Positions 9,156 through 19,219 of a stretch of DNA of 64,000 nucleotides are shown one piece after another. Origin of the DNA: Chondrus crispus (taxonomy: Eukaryota > Rhodophyta > Florideophyceae > Gigartinales > Gigartinaceae). The stretch lies in assembly GCF_000350225.1 (NCBI RefSeq), contig NW_005179234.1:1-64000 (forward strand), written 5' to 3'. Under the pieces are notes generated by a model. That model did no database searches and was not told the DNA's origin. It was given only the letters and a program-made list of their open reading frames with translations. Both the position numbers and the translations under genes were made by a program. Each line of letters opens with the position of its first letter. Positions within the stretch are counted from its first letter, which is position 1.

Positions 9156-11288
9156 CTAGTGTGCCATAAGTACGGCATTCTCGTTCTGGTCCAGAGTTAA
9201 AGAACAGTGTATCCATCCTTTTCCAGGAATTTGCACTGATTTCATCTGCACGCCGCCATTCTTTGACCAGAATGATACATCAACCATCTCCTCATACACA
9301 CCCAAGAGCTCGAAGGAATATGCGACCTCGCTATCCATGGAATTGAAAACACGGAATCGTCTGTCTCCCATGGTTGCGAAGGCTTTTGCATCTCCTATCA
9401 ACGCAAGGCCACGTTTCGCTCCAATGAGTGGGCACATGACCCAGAGCCCCCAGTCGTGCATTTCCAGTGAAGCTGTGACGGCATCACCAATAACTGCCTC
9501 TTTTGTTCTCCAGTTGTAGATCAAGGCAGTCGAGTGCAATTGAAGTATTTCCGTCATTGGAGCTCTATCTTCAGGCTTTAGTTCTGTACGAATACCAGTT
9601 CGAATTGCTGTGACATAGCGCCAGGCCTGGCAATTTGTGTCTGCCCAGAGTAAACCAGAGGGATTCCGAAGTGACCGATCTAGGGCAGCGAGGGGTACAT
9701 CTGGCTTGATGAGTACTCCGTCTGCTCGGCACGTTTTCAGTACGACGTCACCATTAGTCTTCCCTAGACGATCACCGATTCCAACTGGTCCAGCAGAAAA
9801 GGCCGATAAGCATGCCTCTAGCAGAGCATTGGGATCCCCATCAATGTCAGGGAGGGTTCGATTGTTCGTGTGTGACATGAATACATCCTTGAACGGAAGC
9901 AAGCCCAGCGAACGGATGAGACAGCTCGTGGTCAAGTGCCACCTCCATAGAAGAGACGGGTCTTTAGCGTAGCGGTAGTCATCACAGGAGCGCATGGCAA
10001 CGATTTGTTGCAATGAGGCGGCGTGGGCCATATCTGCGGGAGTCCCCATGCACCAGATCAAGCTAATATTTCTCTCTTTGGCACATCTGTCAAGCTGTTT
10101 CTGCCATGTTTCAACACGTCCTGGATATGCTCTCAGATCACGCACTCCCAGATAAATTTCAACAAGCCAGTCCTGTTCAAATGTTGTTGCGCCCCAGTCA
10201 TATGCTTGCTGCATCCATCTCTCGAACAGGGCCGGTCCTGCAGGGTGAGCACGGTCTTTATCTACCCACCAAGTTTCGCCAGAAAAGGAAGAATCGGAAA
10301 GGTAATCAGATTGCGAGGAGATGTGCCTGCTGTGGAGAATGAGTGGTCGATTCCCCAACCGCTTACGGAGCCCCTTGATGGATTCCTTGCCGAGAACATC
10401 TTCACGGGGTTCCCAACGAAGCATTCCTGTCGGTGGAACAACATTGGGGTATCCCACGTCCGCGACTTTCCTAGTTATTTCATGTCTGTAAAACCAGCTG
10501 TCAAGTTCTACACACGCGACGGGTATATTTTTGTCGTCGAGGCTATCCAAAGTTGCCGCAAGCGTACTGGGTAAGTCCATTCCTTTTTCAGTTCTATACC
10601 AGTACGAGGCTCCATTATCTGTCCACATCGAGAGCTTCCCAACACTGACGTCATCGTATCTACCGCGATTGTTCACTATTACACCTTGACGCTTGGCGTG
10701 ATCGCGTACCAGTGCACCCCACGTTTTGATAAGTTCTCGTGGAGAACGCCTAGTTATAATAGCTAAAGTCGTGCAAAACCCCGTTGGTACGCAATCCAGA
10801 TCGCCAGACCATCCCCACTGTAGCTCCCTGGGACCTTCCTCAGTATCCGCGATAGACAGAACTTGATCATGGAAAGAATCCACAGGAGCTAACATAATAC
10901 ACTCGCTTGTCGCCCTACTCATAACGATAAGAGGAAACACAGAGCGAGGGCGGACATAACCAGGGCGACTAAAAAAATCAAACTTGAGCTCCGCATCGCA
11001 GGCGCGCACGGGAAGACTGAACTCTGAACACTGAAAGCCGAGAAAGTGAAGCTCAGCGGCATCTTTAGCGCGGTCCGGTTTCCAAGACTTTCGAATGCGC
11101 GGCTTGTCGAGCTGACCGGTTGACAGGCCCTTCAACGGGGCAGTCGCGCGAAGGTTGACATACAACACGTCGGAGGCGTATGGAGATTTTGAAACTTCGC
11201 AGGATACAGAAGGAGGTCTGCTCGTCTCGCCTGGTCCAAGAAAGCGCTCCACATTGGCAAGCGTGATACTTTGTTCCGGTGACGACAT
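9156..11288 (-). CDS. GH36/raffinose-synthase-like glycoside hydrolase
   Basis: Predicted alpha-galactosidase or galactosyl-transferring enzyme of the GH27/31/36 clan; red algae use alpha-galactosides such as floridoside, so a role in galactoside turnover is possible (inference). The single-exon product is 710 aa from the ATG at 11288; the frame runs 27 codons further up but only to a TTG. An N-terminal beta-rich region precedes a (beta/alpha)8 barrel: a start-of-barrel SMWTDNGASYWYRT, ACVELDSWFYRHE, then a likely nucleophile Asp373 in TTFEQDWL and likely acid/base Asp436-437 in RSCDDYRY. A C-terminal beta domain (SYSFELLGVYEEMVDVSFW) closes it, as in raffinose synthases. No signal peptide. 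Family placement is firm; the substrate is not. Confidence 0.8.
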   Translation of the reverse strand: MSSPEQSITLANVERFLGPGETSRPPSVSCEVSKSPYASDVLYVNLRATAPLKGLSTGQLDKPRIRKSWKPDRAKDAAELHFLGFQCSEFSLPVRACDAELKFDFFSRPGYVRPRSVFPLIVMSRATSECIMLAPVDSFHDQVLSIADTEEGPRELQWGWSGDLDCVPTGFCTTLAIITRRSPRELIKTWGALVRDHAKRQGVIVNNRGRYDDVSVGKLSMWTDNGASYWYRTEKGMDLPSTLAATLDSLDDKNIPVACVELDSWFYRHEITRKVADVGYPNVVPPTGMLRWEPREDVLGKESIKGLRKRLGNRPLILHSRHISSQSDYLSDSSFSGETWWVDKDRAHPAGPALFERWMQQAYDWGATTFEQDWLVEIYLGVRDLRAYPGRVETWQKQLDRCAKERNISLIWCMGTPADMAHAASLQQIVAMRSCDDYRYAKDPSLLWRWHLTTSCLIRSLGLLPFKDVFMSHTNNRTLPDIDGDPNALLEACLSAFSAGPVGIGDRLGKTNGDVVLKTCRADGVLIKPDVPLAALDRSLRNPSGLLWADTNCQAWRYVTAIRTGIRTELKPEDRAPMTEILQLHSTALIYNWRTKEAVIGDAVTASLEMHDWGLWVMCPLIGAKRGLALIGDAKAFATMGDRRFRVFNSMDSEVAYSFELLGVYEEMVDVSFWSKNGGVQMKSVQIPGKGWIHCSLTLDQNENAVLMAH

Positions 11289-13228
11289 ATGGCTAGCACT
11301 CAGAAGGCATGAAAATCCGTCTCTCGTACATATAATATGTGTCGACGCAACGGGCGAGATAATATTCAAGGGATGTTAGAGAACGAAATTTCCAAGAATG
11401 AGTTTTTTCGCGCCCTGATGCACCGCTCGGACCACGGACGGATACCAACAATACGTACTGTACGATATTTGAAGTTGGATGACTGTTCCAGCGTGAAAGG
11501 GGATTTCTGTGAAGTCTTTTTTAACATCGGCTCACCCATCGGCCTTTCACTTAAACCCTGTCCCGTCTTCCGTGGCTACCGCATACGTGCAGTTTTATAA
11601 AGATAACCGTAAGGCTCCTACAGATGAATTCCCCAGCTCCTCAATAGCTCTCATCCGAAAGATGTAGTGGCTTTCGTCGCTATGCTCTACTGAGTGCTTA
11701 ATTGACTCACTTCACTGTCTCGCATCATGACAGTTCTGTTAGCGTCGACTTCGGAATCGTTACGAGAGCTATGAATGACCACACCTCCCAAGAGCATGCA
11801 ATTAAATAATTGCGAAGAGGAGATTTAGGATCAATGTCTCGTAGCTGTGATGTCAAACGTCTGTCCACGTTTCTTGTGTACGTGATTAATATTCAAGTGG
11901 CGTATCAGTTTCTGCTTGCCTTCGCAGCACGTCGGACAGTTTGAGTGAACTGTGCGGGAGGGAATGAGGACACAGGCCTATCAGCCAATCAACCAAGCAT
12001 TGGGAGTGCGAAGACATGAAGAAGGCTACATCATGCTACAAAGATTGAAAGGAGCGTCGGGAGAAGCAAGATGTAAACTGTTGACAGTCGTTACCCTACA
12101 TCAGCTGCAAAAGAAGAGTCGTTCCTACATACATTTCTTCTTACTTCGTGTAACACTGCTGAGCACAGTCCCCAGTGCCTTTTTGAAAGCCATGCATTGC
12201 TTCCTCCTACGATCAAGTTTTCTACGGCGCATTTTTAAATGGGTTAGCCATGCACCAGAGCCGGATATTCTGCACATGTGTGAAGTAGAGGAGTGTGTCG
12301 AATGCGTAATTTACATCTACTGCTACTGCTGGTTTCTGCGATATACTCTTGATCGCATTCGTTTTTTTGCCGTATTAGTCACATACTTGACATTGCGTCT
12401 CTGATCAAAAGCAAAAAGCTCTTCTACTTTAGATTTCGCCTTAGAACATTCTTCGGGTTCGTTTCGAGCATACTGAATACTGTTATTCTTTCCATTAATG
12501 ATGAAAACAATGACACGCTTTCAACACAGCCCATGTCCCTAGTACAGGTGGCCCCACCAAAAAGTTATAGAGTTTTTATTCTTATCAATATCGTCGATGG
12601 CTTTAATTTCCTTAGCTCGCGTCTGGGATAGAAGTAAACAAGGAGACTTCCATGGAAATTACCTTCGAGAGCAATGTGACACAATAAAGTTTTTATTGTA
12701 AGCAGCACGAGGATATACGAAACCGACAACGCAGTTATCTGTCACTAAAGGCGTGGTTCCAGGGATATATATCGAGTTGCTGGGTTGCATTTTGCAGTGA
12801 TGAAAAGCCCAGCTTTCCAATCCTAACAATAGCCCGGCAGCTGTAGCAGACCCATTAAAGTTGGTAAAGACATTCTTGCTTGTGCATGATACAAGGAAAT
12901 CGGCTTGTGGCGAGGGAAACAAATTTAAGCAAATTCTCCTAATCTGAATGGAAAAATGTTACTGGGAAAAATTAACGTTGTGGCCCAGTTTTTCCTGCTG
13001 AGAGACGTCATGTGCCACGCCCACCTTGGCGTTTGCTTGAGCGTGGAGACGCTTCAAAGCCTCTGTCCCCATCACAGCACTGTACCTGCAACATCTCTTG
13101 CGGACCAACTGAGATTACTCGGCAGGCCAGATCAAAGACTCGGCAACGTCACCGCTTCCCACAAATCCTAGGCTCATTCCAACTACAGGACGTGTCCCCG
13201 CGGATTTGGACAGTCGATTGTCACAGAG
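11289..13228. other. Intergenic stretch, no supported gene
   Basis: 1.9 kb upstream of both the glycosidase (minus) and the small membrane protein (plus). A 150-codon frame at 11952-12404 opens with GTG, is rich in Cys, Tyr and Leu and shows no family features, so I do not call it a gene. Confidence 0.5.
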
Positions 13229-13432
13229 ATGTCAACCTCCGCTGCTCTTGCAGATAAGGCCACAAAGTTGTTTGGGGCTCTGTGCGCTGGGGTTACCGTG
13301 GTGGGCGTTACAAGCCTCGTGGTAAACGTGTACTACAATACAGGGAGGCACAGAAAACCGATGCCCCCATCACTAGACGGCATTGAGGGGAGTCTCCCTG
13401 AAGAACCTGCGGATGCCGCGGCCACGGAATAA
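13229..13432 (+). CDS. Small single-span membrane protein, COX14-like
   Basis: 67 residues from an ATG. Layout: a short polar start (ADKATKLF), one hydrophobic helix at about residues 16-37 ending in VNVYYNTGRHRKP, then a Pro/Glu-rich tail. This resembles the mitochondrial inner-membrane assembly factor COX14 (LAD-x-Y-K-x-F, one helix, Tyr and basic residues after it), which helps assemble cytochrome c oxidase. The similarity is by eye and short, so a different small mitochondrial protein is possible. Supporting context: it is followed 123 bp later by the convergent end of glucosidase II beta, in keeping with the tight tail-to-tail spacing of real genes here. Confidence 0.45.
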   Translation: MSTSAALADKATKLFGALCAGVTVVGVTSLVVNVYYNTGRHRKPMPPSLDGIEGSLPEEPADAAATE

Positions 13433-13555
13433 AAAGCCTAGTCACAAGGAAGCTGAGATGATAAGAAAGAGAAGATTATGTTTACAGTTGGTTAGTTCGG
13501 ACTTGCAACAGAGTTGCCGTTCCGAGTTGTGTATCTAAAGGATTTCGAGGTTACC

Positions 13556-15277
13556 TCATAGCTCCTCTTTCGGTCTTTCAGTTTCTTCGAAGTCGGCTAA
13601 AATCGCATCTGCAGCTGCCTTCTCGCAAAAGGCTGGTGTCTTAAATTTCATAAAGTATGCACATCGATTAGGTTCTTCAACACTAACGATTTCTTCGGTG
13701 TCTCCGCAGCTGAGCTCTACCTTGATACTCCTTGCCGGTCCATTCCAACATCTATCGCCTTGCGCGAAATTCATTAACCTGTTTCTGCCATCACCTTTCC
13801 ATCCTTTAAATCTTCCGAGCACGGCGATAACAGATCCGTGTTCATATTGTCTGACGAGATCAAAAGGGCATATCTCGAACTCGTACTGCGTGACAGCCTT
13901 CTTGATACATTTTCCATGGAGTTTTCGGAGAGCGCCATCTGATCCGTAGTCCAACGAGGTTTTGCCCTTAAGCTTCTTCAACCTCTCTTGGATATGCCTC
14001 TTCTTATCTTCAAGCTTGTACCTCGCGGTGTCCGCCTTTTCAACACAATCAGAAATGCGTTCTCTAGCAATCAAAGCCGGTGGTGAGATCGGCAATAGTC
14101 GCTGCAGCTTGGAAAGCACAATGATTTTGTAGTAATTTAGCTTGCGCAGTATCGAATTCAGCCCGTCAGCCCCGAGTTCAGCGCAAACCATGTCGACGTC
14201 TATGTCATCTGCATCTGAATTCCATTCTTCTGCATTCGCCTTCTCTTCATCTTCCTCACCATCTTCTTCGCAATCTGGGCACTTGTCGTCATCGTCTTCG
14301 TCATCGGCAAAGCTCTCGTCGTCGTCGTCGGAGTAGTCCTCGTCTTCGTCCTCATCGTTAGCGACGTCATCATCTTCAGCGGCACTATCTTCGTCAGTGT
14401 CATCATGTATATCGTCGTGGCTCTTGTGGTCTGACTTAGATTCGTTTTCGATTTCGCTTTGAGCGGCGTCCGCCTTTACCTTAACTTTTTCGTCTGGATG
14501 ATCATCATGGCCCCCTTCTTTGTCCCCAGTTTGCAACTCAAGATTTCTTTCGCCGTCATTGCCGTGATCATCATGATTACCGATGAAAGCGTCATCGCCG
14601 TCATCGGAATCTTCATCGCTGGATATGCCAGTATCAGTGGCGGGGTTGCTGGTTGGTGAAGGGGAGTTCGTCTCTGCCGCACGGCGTAAATCATCTTCAT
14701 AATCCCTTCGTTTGCGCAGACTATCAGCTCGCCTTCCACTCCTCTTCAAATCTATCTCCACTCTTTCAAGTTCTTGCTCGAGGTTCTTAATTTCCCTTTC
14801 ATCCTTTTTGGCATCGGAGGCAGCCTCCTTCGCATATTTCTGTCGTGTAGCAACGCCTGCAATGATTGCATCTGCTTGTTTCTTTGCCATAGCCAGCTGT
14901 TTCTTTCTTTCTTCACTGCATGTGTCTGTGCAGGTACCAGCGGGCTCATCCGAACCATCGCAACAATCGCATGAGCCATCATCCACCCAAGACGAGGGCA
15001 ATTTGACAGGTCGAAAGGCCTTGTTTCGACACCAGAAGACGGCGCCTGGACATGCTGCCGTGCCTGGCTCATCGGAGCCATCAGCGCAGTCGCAGTAATC
15101 GTCGTTTAATTTTGCAGGAGGAATAGATACTGGGGCATGTCCTGGCGCATCGCGTGGAGCACACACAATGCCTGACTCAAGTGCAGTGGTGTTTAACGGA
15201 TGGGCACCACGCAAGGCATTGACATCCCGACACAGAAGGATCGCGGCAATGAATTGAATAAAAGGTGTAACAAGCAT
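13556..15277 (-). CDS. Glucosidase II beta subunit (PRKCSH-like), ER lumen
   Basis: Regulatory subunit of ER glucosidase II, which trims glucose from N-glycans during the calnexin cycle. 573 aa, single exon, ATG at 15277. Residues 1-20 form a signal peptide. Two Cys-rich LDLa-like modules follow (YCDCADGSDEPGT near 61-73 and GSCDCCDGSDEP near 101-112), then a coiled coil (~130-195), a very acidic Asp/Glu stretch, a second helical segment, and a mannose-6-phosphate-receptor homology domain near 450-560 (YEFEICPFD, CWNGPARS, EEPNRCAYFMKFKTPAFC). The protein ends in KEEL, a KDEL-type ER retrieval variant. All elements match the family in order. Its start is divergent from the SANT-domain gene. 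Confidence 0.93.
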   Translation of the reverse strand: MLVTPFIQFIAAILLCRDVNALRGAHPLNTTALESGIVCAPRDAPGHAPVSIPPAKLNDDYCDCADGSDEPGTAACPGAVFWCRNKAFRPVKLPSSWVDDGSCDCCDGSDEPAGTCTDTCSEERKKQLAMAKKQADAIIAGVATRQKYAKEAASDAKKDEREIKNLEQELERVEIDLKRSGRRADSLRKRRDYEDDLRRAAETNSPSPTSNPATDTGISSDEDSDDGDDAFIGNHDDHGNDGERNLELQTGDKEGGHDDHPDEKVKVKADAAQSEIENESKSDHKSHDDIHDDTDEDSAAEDDDVANDEDEDEDYSDDDDESFADDEDDDDKCPDCEEDGEEDEEKANAEEWNSDADDIDVDMVCAELGADGLNSILRKLNYYKIIVLSKLQRLLPISPPALIARERISDCVEKADTARYKLEDKKRHIQERLKKLKGKTSLDYGSDGALRKLHGKCIKKAVTQYEFEICPFDLVRQYEHGSVIAVLGRFKGWKGDGRNRLMNFAQGDRCWNGPARSIKVELSCGDTEEIVSVEEPNRCAYFMKFKTPAFCEKAAADAILADFEETERPKEEL

Positions 15278-16041
15278 TTGAGGGAAAGGCGGCGATGAAG
15301 CTTATGGCGGTGCGGCGGATGTGGAGTTGAGGACGGTTATTCAAGGTGGATGAGGGATGGTGTGTGTAGTAGTATACCGGAGCAGAACGGTAGATGTATG
15401 AAGATGATTGGATAGGAGAGCGTGATCCTTTCATGGAATGGCAAAAGTTAGCCTTGGGAAACAATTTACTATTAATTTGACAAAAAAGCGTTTAGGGTTG
15501 CAAAATGGCTGCCTATGTCTTCTGCAAACTTAACGCTCATTTGCGCAGCCAAAAAAAAGTAAAAGCGTCACGTTGTCATCATTTAGGCCCGGCACATCCC
15601 CAAGCCTCTCAGCTTCGACAGGCTTCTCTCTCCCTGTTGTTCTTCGCCTTACTGTACACATATCATCAGCCTTGTGACATTCAACATTCTTCTTCATCCT
15701 CACCATCCTCAGCTTTCTTCCACCTCCATTTCCTCATGCTTTCTCCTCTCTACGGCAACGGGCTCTATTACTAGGCACTAATCACTGCAATTTGCCATCA
15801 CACCCTTGCCTTGCCATAAAATAGAGCAATTTCATAATTGTGCTTTTTTCAAAGGCCCGCTACATTTGCGCCGCTCACACACACCAGCCTCCTCTTCGCC
15901 TCTCACTTTGTCTTCACCCCGAGGGTTTTATGACACACATCTTCGCACTCGCAGCTCATTTCAAGAGCTCTTTGCGTCCAAATTCCATAAACCTTATCGG
16001 CCTCCGTTCATTTTCTTGTCGCTTCAACGTCTCAACATTTC
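15278..16041. other. Divergent promoter region
   Basis: 764 bp between glucosidase II beta and the SNT1-like gene. An open frame continues upstream of the latter from 15806 but begins with TTG and lacks protein-like features. The sequence just before 16042 is C/T-rich, like other leaders in this window. Confidence 0.5.
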
Positions 16042-17761
16042 ATGGCTTCAGACGGTAAGTTTCTCCGAAATACAACCACACGCTACGGTCGCGTCCGCGC
16101 ATTCCGAATTCAATCGAATTTCCGTCCTCCCGCTGCGCGTCCACTCTCGCCTTGAAGCAGTCTTCTTACATGTTCTCGCTCACGTCAACATTTGTCTTAT
16201 AGAGGTAGTCGCTTCGATGTCCACGTCGGAACTGGAGCGCCGAATACAGGCTGTTCATAACTCCATCAAAATAACAGACCACCAACTCGGCGAGGAGCGC
16301 GATGCTTTGCAACAGGACCGTTTTGGCCGTCGCCCCTCCGAAATGCCTAAAGAGCTGCGTCATCTCTATCAGTCTGGGGCATGGAGTCAACACAGAGTCT
16401 ATCTGTGGCCCCTTGTTCTCGAACATGCACGCACTGGCCACCGTCTCGCTGCTCACGCGCAGTCAGAGCTTTCTTTTATCTCGTACAAGCAAAAAAGTCC
16501 CATGCCAGAAGGCGACGCTATTGCTGAAGAGGCTGTGAAAGAGTCTGCTGCAGCAAAAGCTGTCTTCTCTTCGCGGATGAGGAAAATTTTTTCTGCCCGG
16601 TGGGCTGCCCGTGATAGCAGAGATCGACATCTTTCGCGCACCTATATGCAAAAACGCAGGAGCTGGGTGACCTTACTGGATGAGGCCGAAGAAAACAGAA
16701 GTTCTGCAGTTGTTGACGCCGCCATCGCTAGAGACCGGCAGCTACTTGTTGCCACAAGGGCGACGTCGGGCATGGGCGGCGGTATGACGAACAGGGAAGT
16801 TGACCTCATTTTCCAGGAGATCGAAACAACGGGGGGAACAGCGGGAGGATACGAACGGTGGAGTAGAAGTATTACGAAGATTCCGAACCATAATCCCGAT
16901 TACTTAATGCCCGCTTGTGACGGCGGTGGTGTGTTGATGCAGAATCCGCTCGCAGATCATTACGCGGCACGAAATGTCAATCCCTGGACTGCAGAAGAGA
17001 GGCGCATGTTTTTGGAGAAGTTTGTCATGCACGGAAAGAACTTTCGCAAAATCTCAGCCTTCTTCGAGCACAAATCAAACGAAGATGTTGTGAGATTCTA
17101 CTACGATAACAAAATGCGCATGGGTTTGAAGCAGCTCTTGAAAGAATCACATCTGAGGAAGCGAGGGACGAGAAAGTTAGCTCTCACTGAGCTGGCAAAG
17201 CTGCCCACGGAGTCGCGGTCCATAAAAGACAATTTTATTCACCAGCCTGGATTCTTCGGTCCTGATGATAATGAAGAGGAGGAGAAAGAGAATGAAAGGG
17301 GTGATGCATTTTCCGATGGTGCAGTAGCCCGGAGCTGGACTCCTCAAAACAGACAAGCTTTGATTCATGCCTTATGTAGGTTTGACGTCGCCCAAGAGTG
17401 GAAGCCAAATGTAAACACAGTGTCAACAGTGTGGGAATCGATATCGGCCGCTGTAGGAAACAAAACACCAAAGCAGTGCCGGCACTTCTATACCAAATAC
17501 AAAGACGTACTAGGACTTGGAATCTACGCACCTCCCGCATATGACAAGTGGCATCGATCTCCAAAACGGATCACTCCGGATTCTAACTCATCTGCGGAAG
17601 AGTCGCAACCACGAAAACAGCCAAAACTCAACAGTCTGTCAAGAAAGGCCAGCGCTCCTTTCCCGAGGTTATCCAGAGAATACCTCAACTACGGCGGTAA
17701 TACTAATAGTATTGGCAACGGCACGAAGAACGGAGATGGCGCGAGCATCCGGAGTGTATAG
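16042..17761 (+). CDS. NCoR/SNT1-like protein with two SANT domains
   Basis: Probable chromatin corepressor subunit that contacts histone deacetylases, as NCoR/SMRT and yeast Snt1 do. I propose a tiny first exon 16042-16054 (ATGGCTTCAGACG) and exon 2 16203-17761, with a 148-bp GTAAG...TAG intron. The join reads MASDEVVASMSTSELERR, 523 aa. If this intron is wrong, the ATG at 16217 starts the protein instead. SANT1 lies at ~264-310 (NPWTAEERRMFLEKFVMHGKNFRKIS, with FYYDNKM after it, very NCoR-like) and SANT2 at ~382-440 (SWTPQNRQALIHAL...KQCRHFYTKYKDVLGL). An acidic EEEEKENERG linker lies between them and the C-terminal tail is basic and Ser-rich. Confidence 0.82.
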
Positions 17762-19219
17762 GAAGAGAATGATGAAGTGATCGGACTACGGCACATTTGG
17801 GGAATTTATTGCCTTCGCATTCATTGAGTTGATCCCTTGTGCTCCTCGAAGCGAGGATCCACAGCCATCCGGAACCTTCGCAACATTTGCCGTCGACCGT
17901 CCTACGGCCGACAATCATGAAGGCTTCTGATGGCAACGCATTTAGGACAGGCCAGCGACTTACGCTGACGTACCCCGCATCGGGAATTGCCACTCCCCGT
18001 ATTGGTTTGGTGGAGCTTGCCGATTCATACCGCTTGAGAGTAGACGGAGAAATTTGAAACAGCGGTTTGAACCATCGTTCACCTTCGCTGAATTTGAGGG
18101 TCTGAGCAGAAAATGCATTCTGCTGGCTCCAGTTACGCAACTGTCCCAGTCCCAAAGGCATGATAACGAAATATCTTTTCGATCCCAAAGGTCCTATGAA
18201 CTTTGTCATCAAGAGTCACAGAACCAGAGGGACTTGGAGGGCGATCATCGTTCCAAGGAATAGTTAGAAATTGGTGCACTAGTATCCAAGGGGGTCCGCT
18301 ATCTTTGAGCATGGAGCGTGTGCATCGGCGATGATTTTATTCACACGATTTTTGGCGGAGGAGTCGTTCCGAGGTGGTTCCAAGCCGCCTTCAGTCTTTG
18401 ATAAACATCATGAGGCGAAGCACGATATTCGGAGAAGGAGAAGCACAGCCGTCAATGAGGACGGCACACGGCAGCAACTACCGAGAGGTAGCAAGCATAG
18501 CATGGTTCATGACGCTCGGGAGAGATGAAAGCGAGAATTTTCTGAAAGGGGCATATGATATCTTGCAACAAACTCCTCTCGGCCCTGTCTTGAAGGCCAC
18601 GATCCGTCCAGATAACCGTCCTTGCGCCAGTAAAGCAAGCTGCACTGCAGGGCGCATTCATGGTATCCAATACCAATCGATATATATGTCTTCGTGTGAG
18701 TTTTCAAGCCTTCAAACCTGAATGCCGAAAGACGAAAGCAAGTTAAATATTTGCCAATATCTAGCATTCAACCCGAGTTTACGGCACATGGCGTAGACAA
18801 GTTGAAGCTTTCGAAATCTCTCCGAATAGAATTCTGTAAAGAACCGTACCCAACTCCAGGGAGCATCGTGGGGTCGCAAATGGAGATGCATGCCATACAG
18901 CGCTCTACTGGTTTCTCAATCTTCGAACGAAGAATGTCCAGGAAATCAAACAGACCATAGGAACCCCTTAAAAAACTTTTATGCTGCACCTCGCTGTCTT
19001 CGACTCGGAAGTCAAACAACTGGAGCAGTGAAACTTTGTGAAACATCGTATATCGCTGAGCTTTGTCTGCCGTGCCTCGTTCCCTCCTTACGTTTCGCTG
19101 AGAGGCGCGATCCGTATATGGCTCTGGACGCATTCGAAGGATTCGCAGAAGTCAGGGAGCTCAACAAATCATCAACTCTGGATGCTGGGGTTTCAGGGAG
19201 TTTACTGGTTCTTGTACGC
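17762..19219. other. Intergenic stretch, no supported gene
   Basis: 1.46 kb between convergent genes, unusually long for a tail-to-tail gap here. Minus-strand frames at 17703-18212, 18507-18767 and 18768-19133 lie in the same reading frame, separated by stops. I could not join them with splice sites or recognise a family. They could be chance or a decayed gene. Confidence 0.45.

Noticed and set aside
11952-12404. 150-codon plus-strand frame
   Set aside because: Opens with GTG, has an odd Cys/Tyr/Leu-rich composition and no recognisable motif.
17703-19133. Possible decayed or multi-exon gene on the minus strand
   Set aside because: Three frames are in the same phase, but the sequence between them has further stops and reads as low-quality text; I found no convincing splice sites or family.
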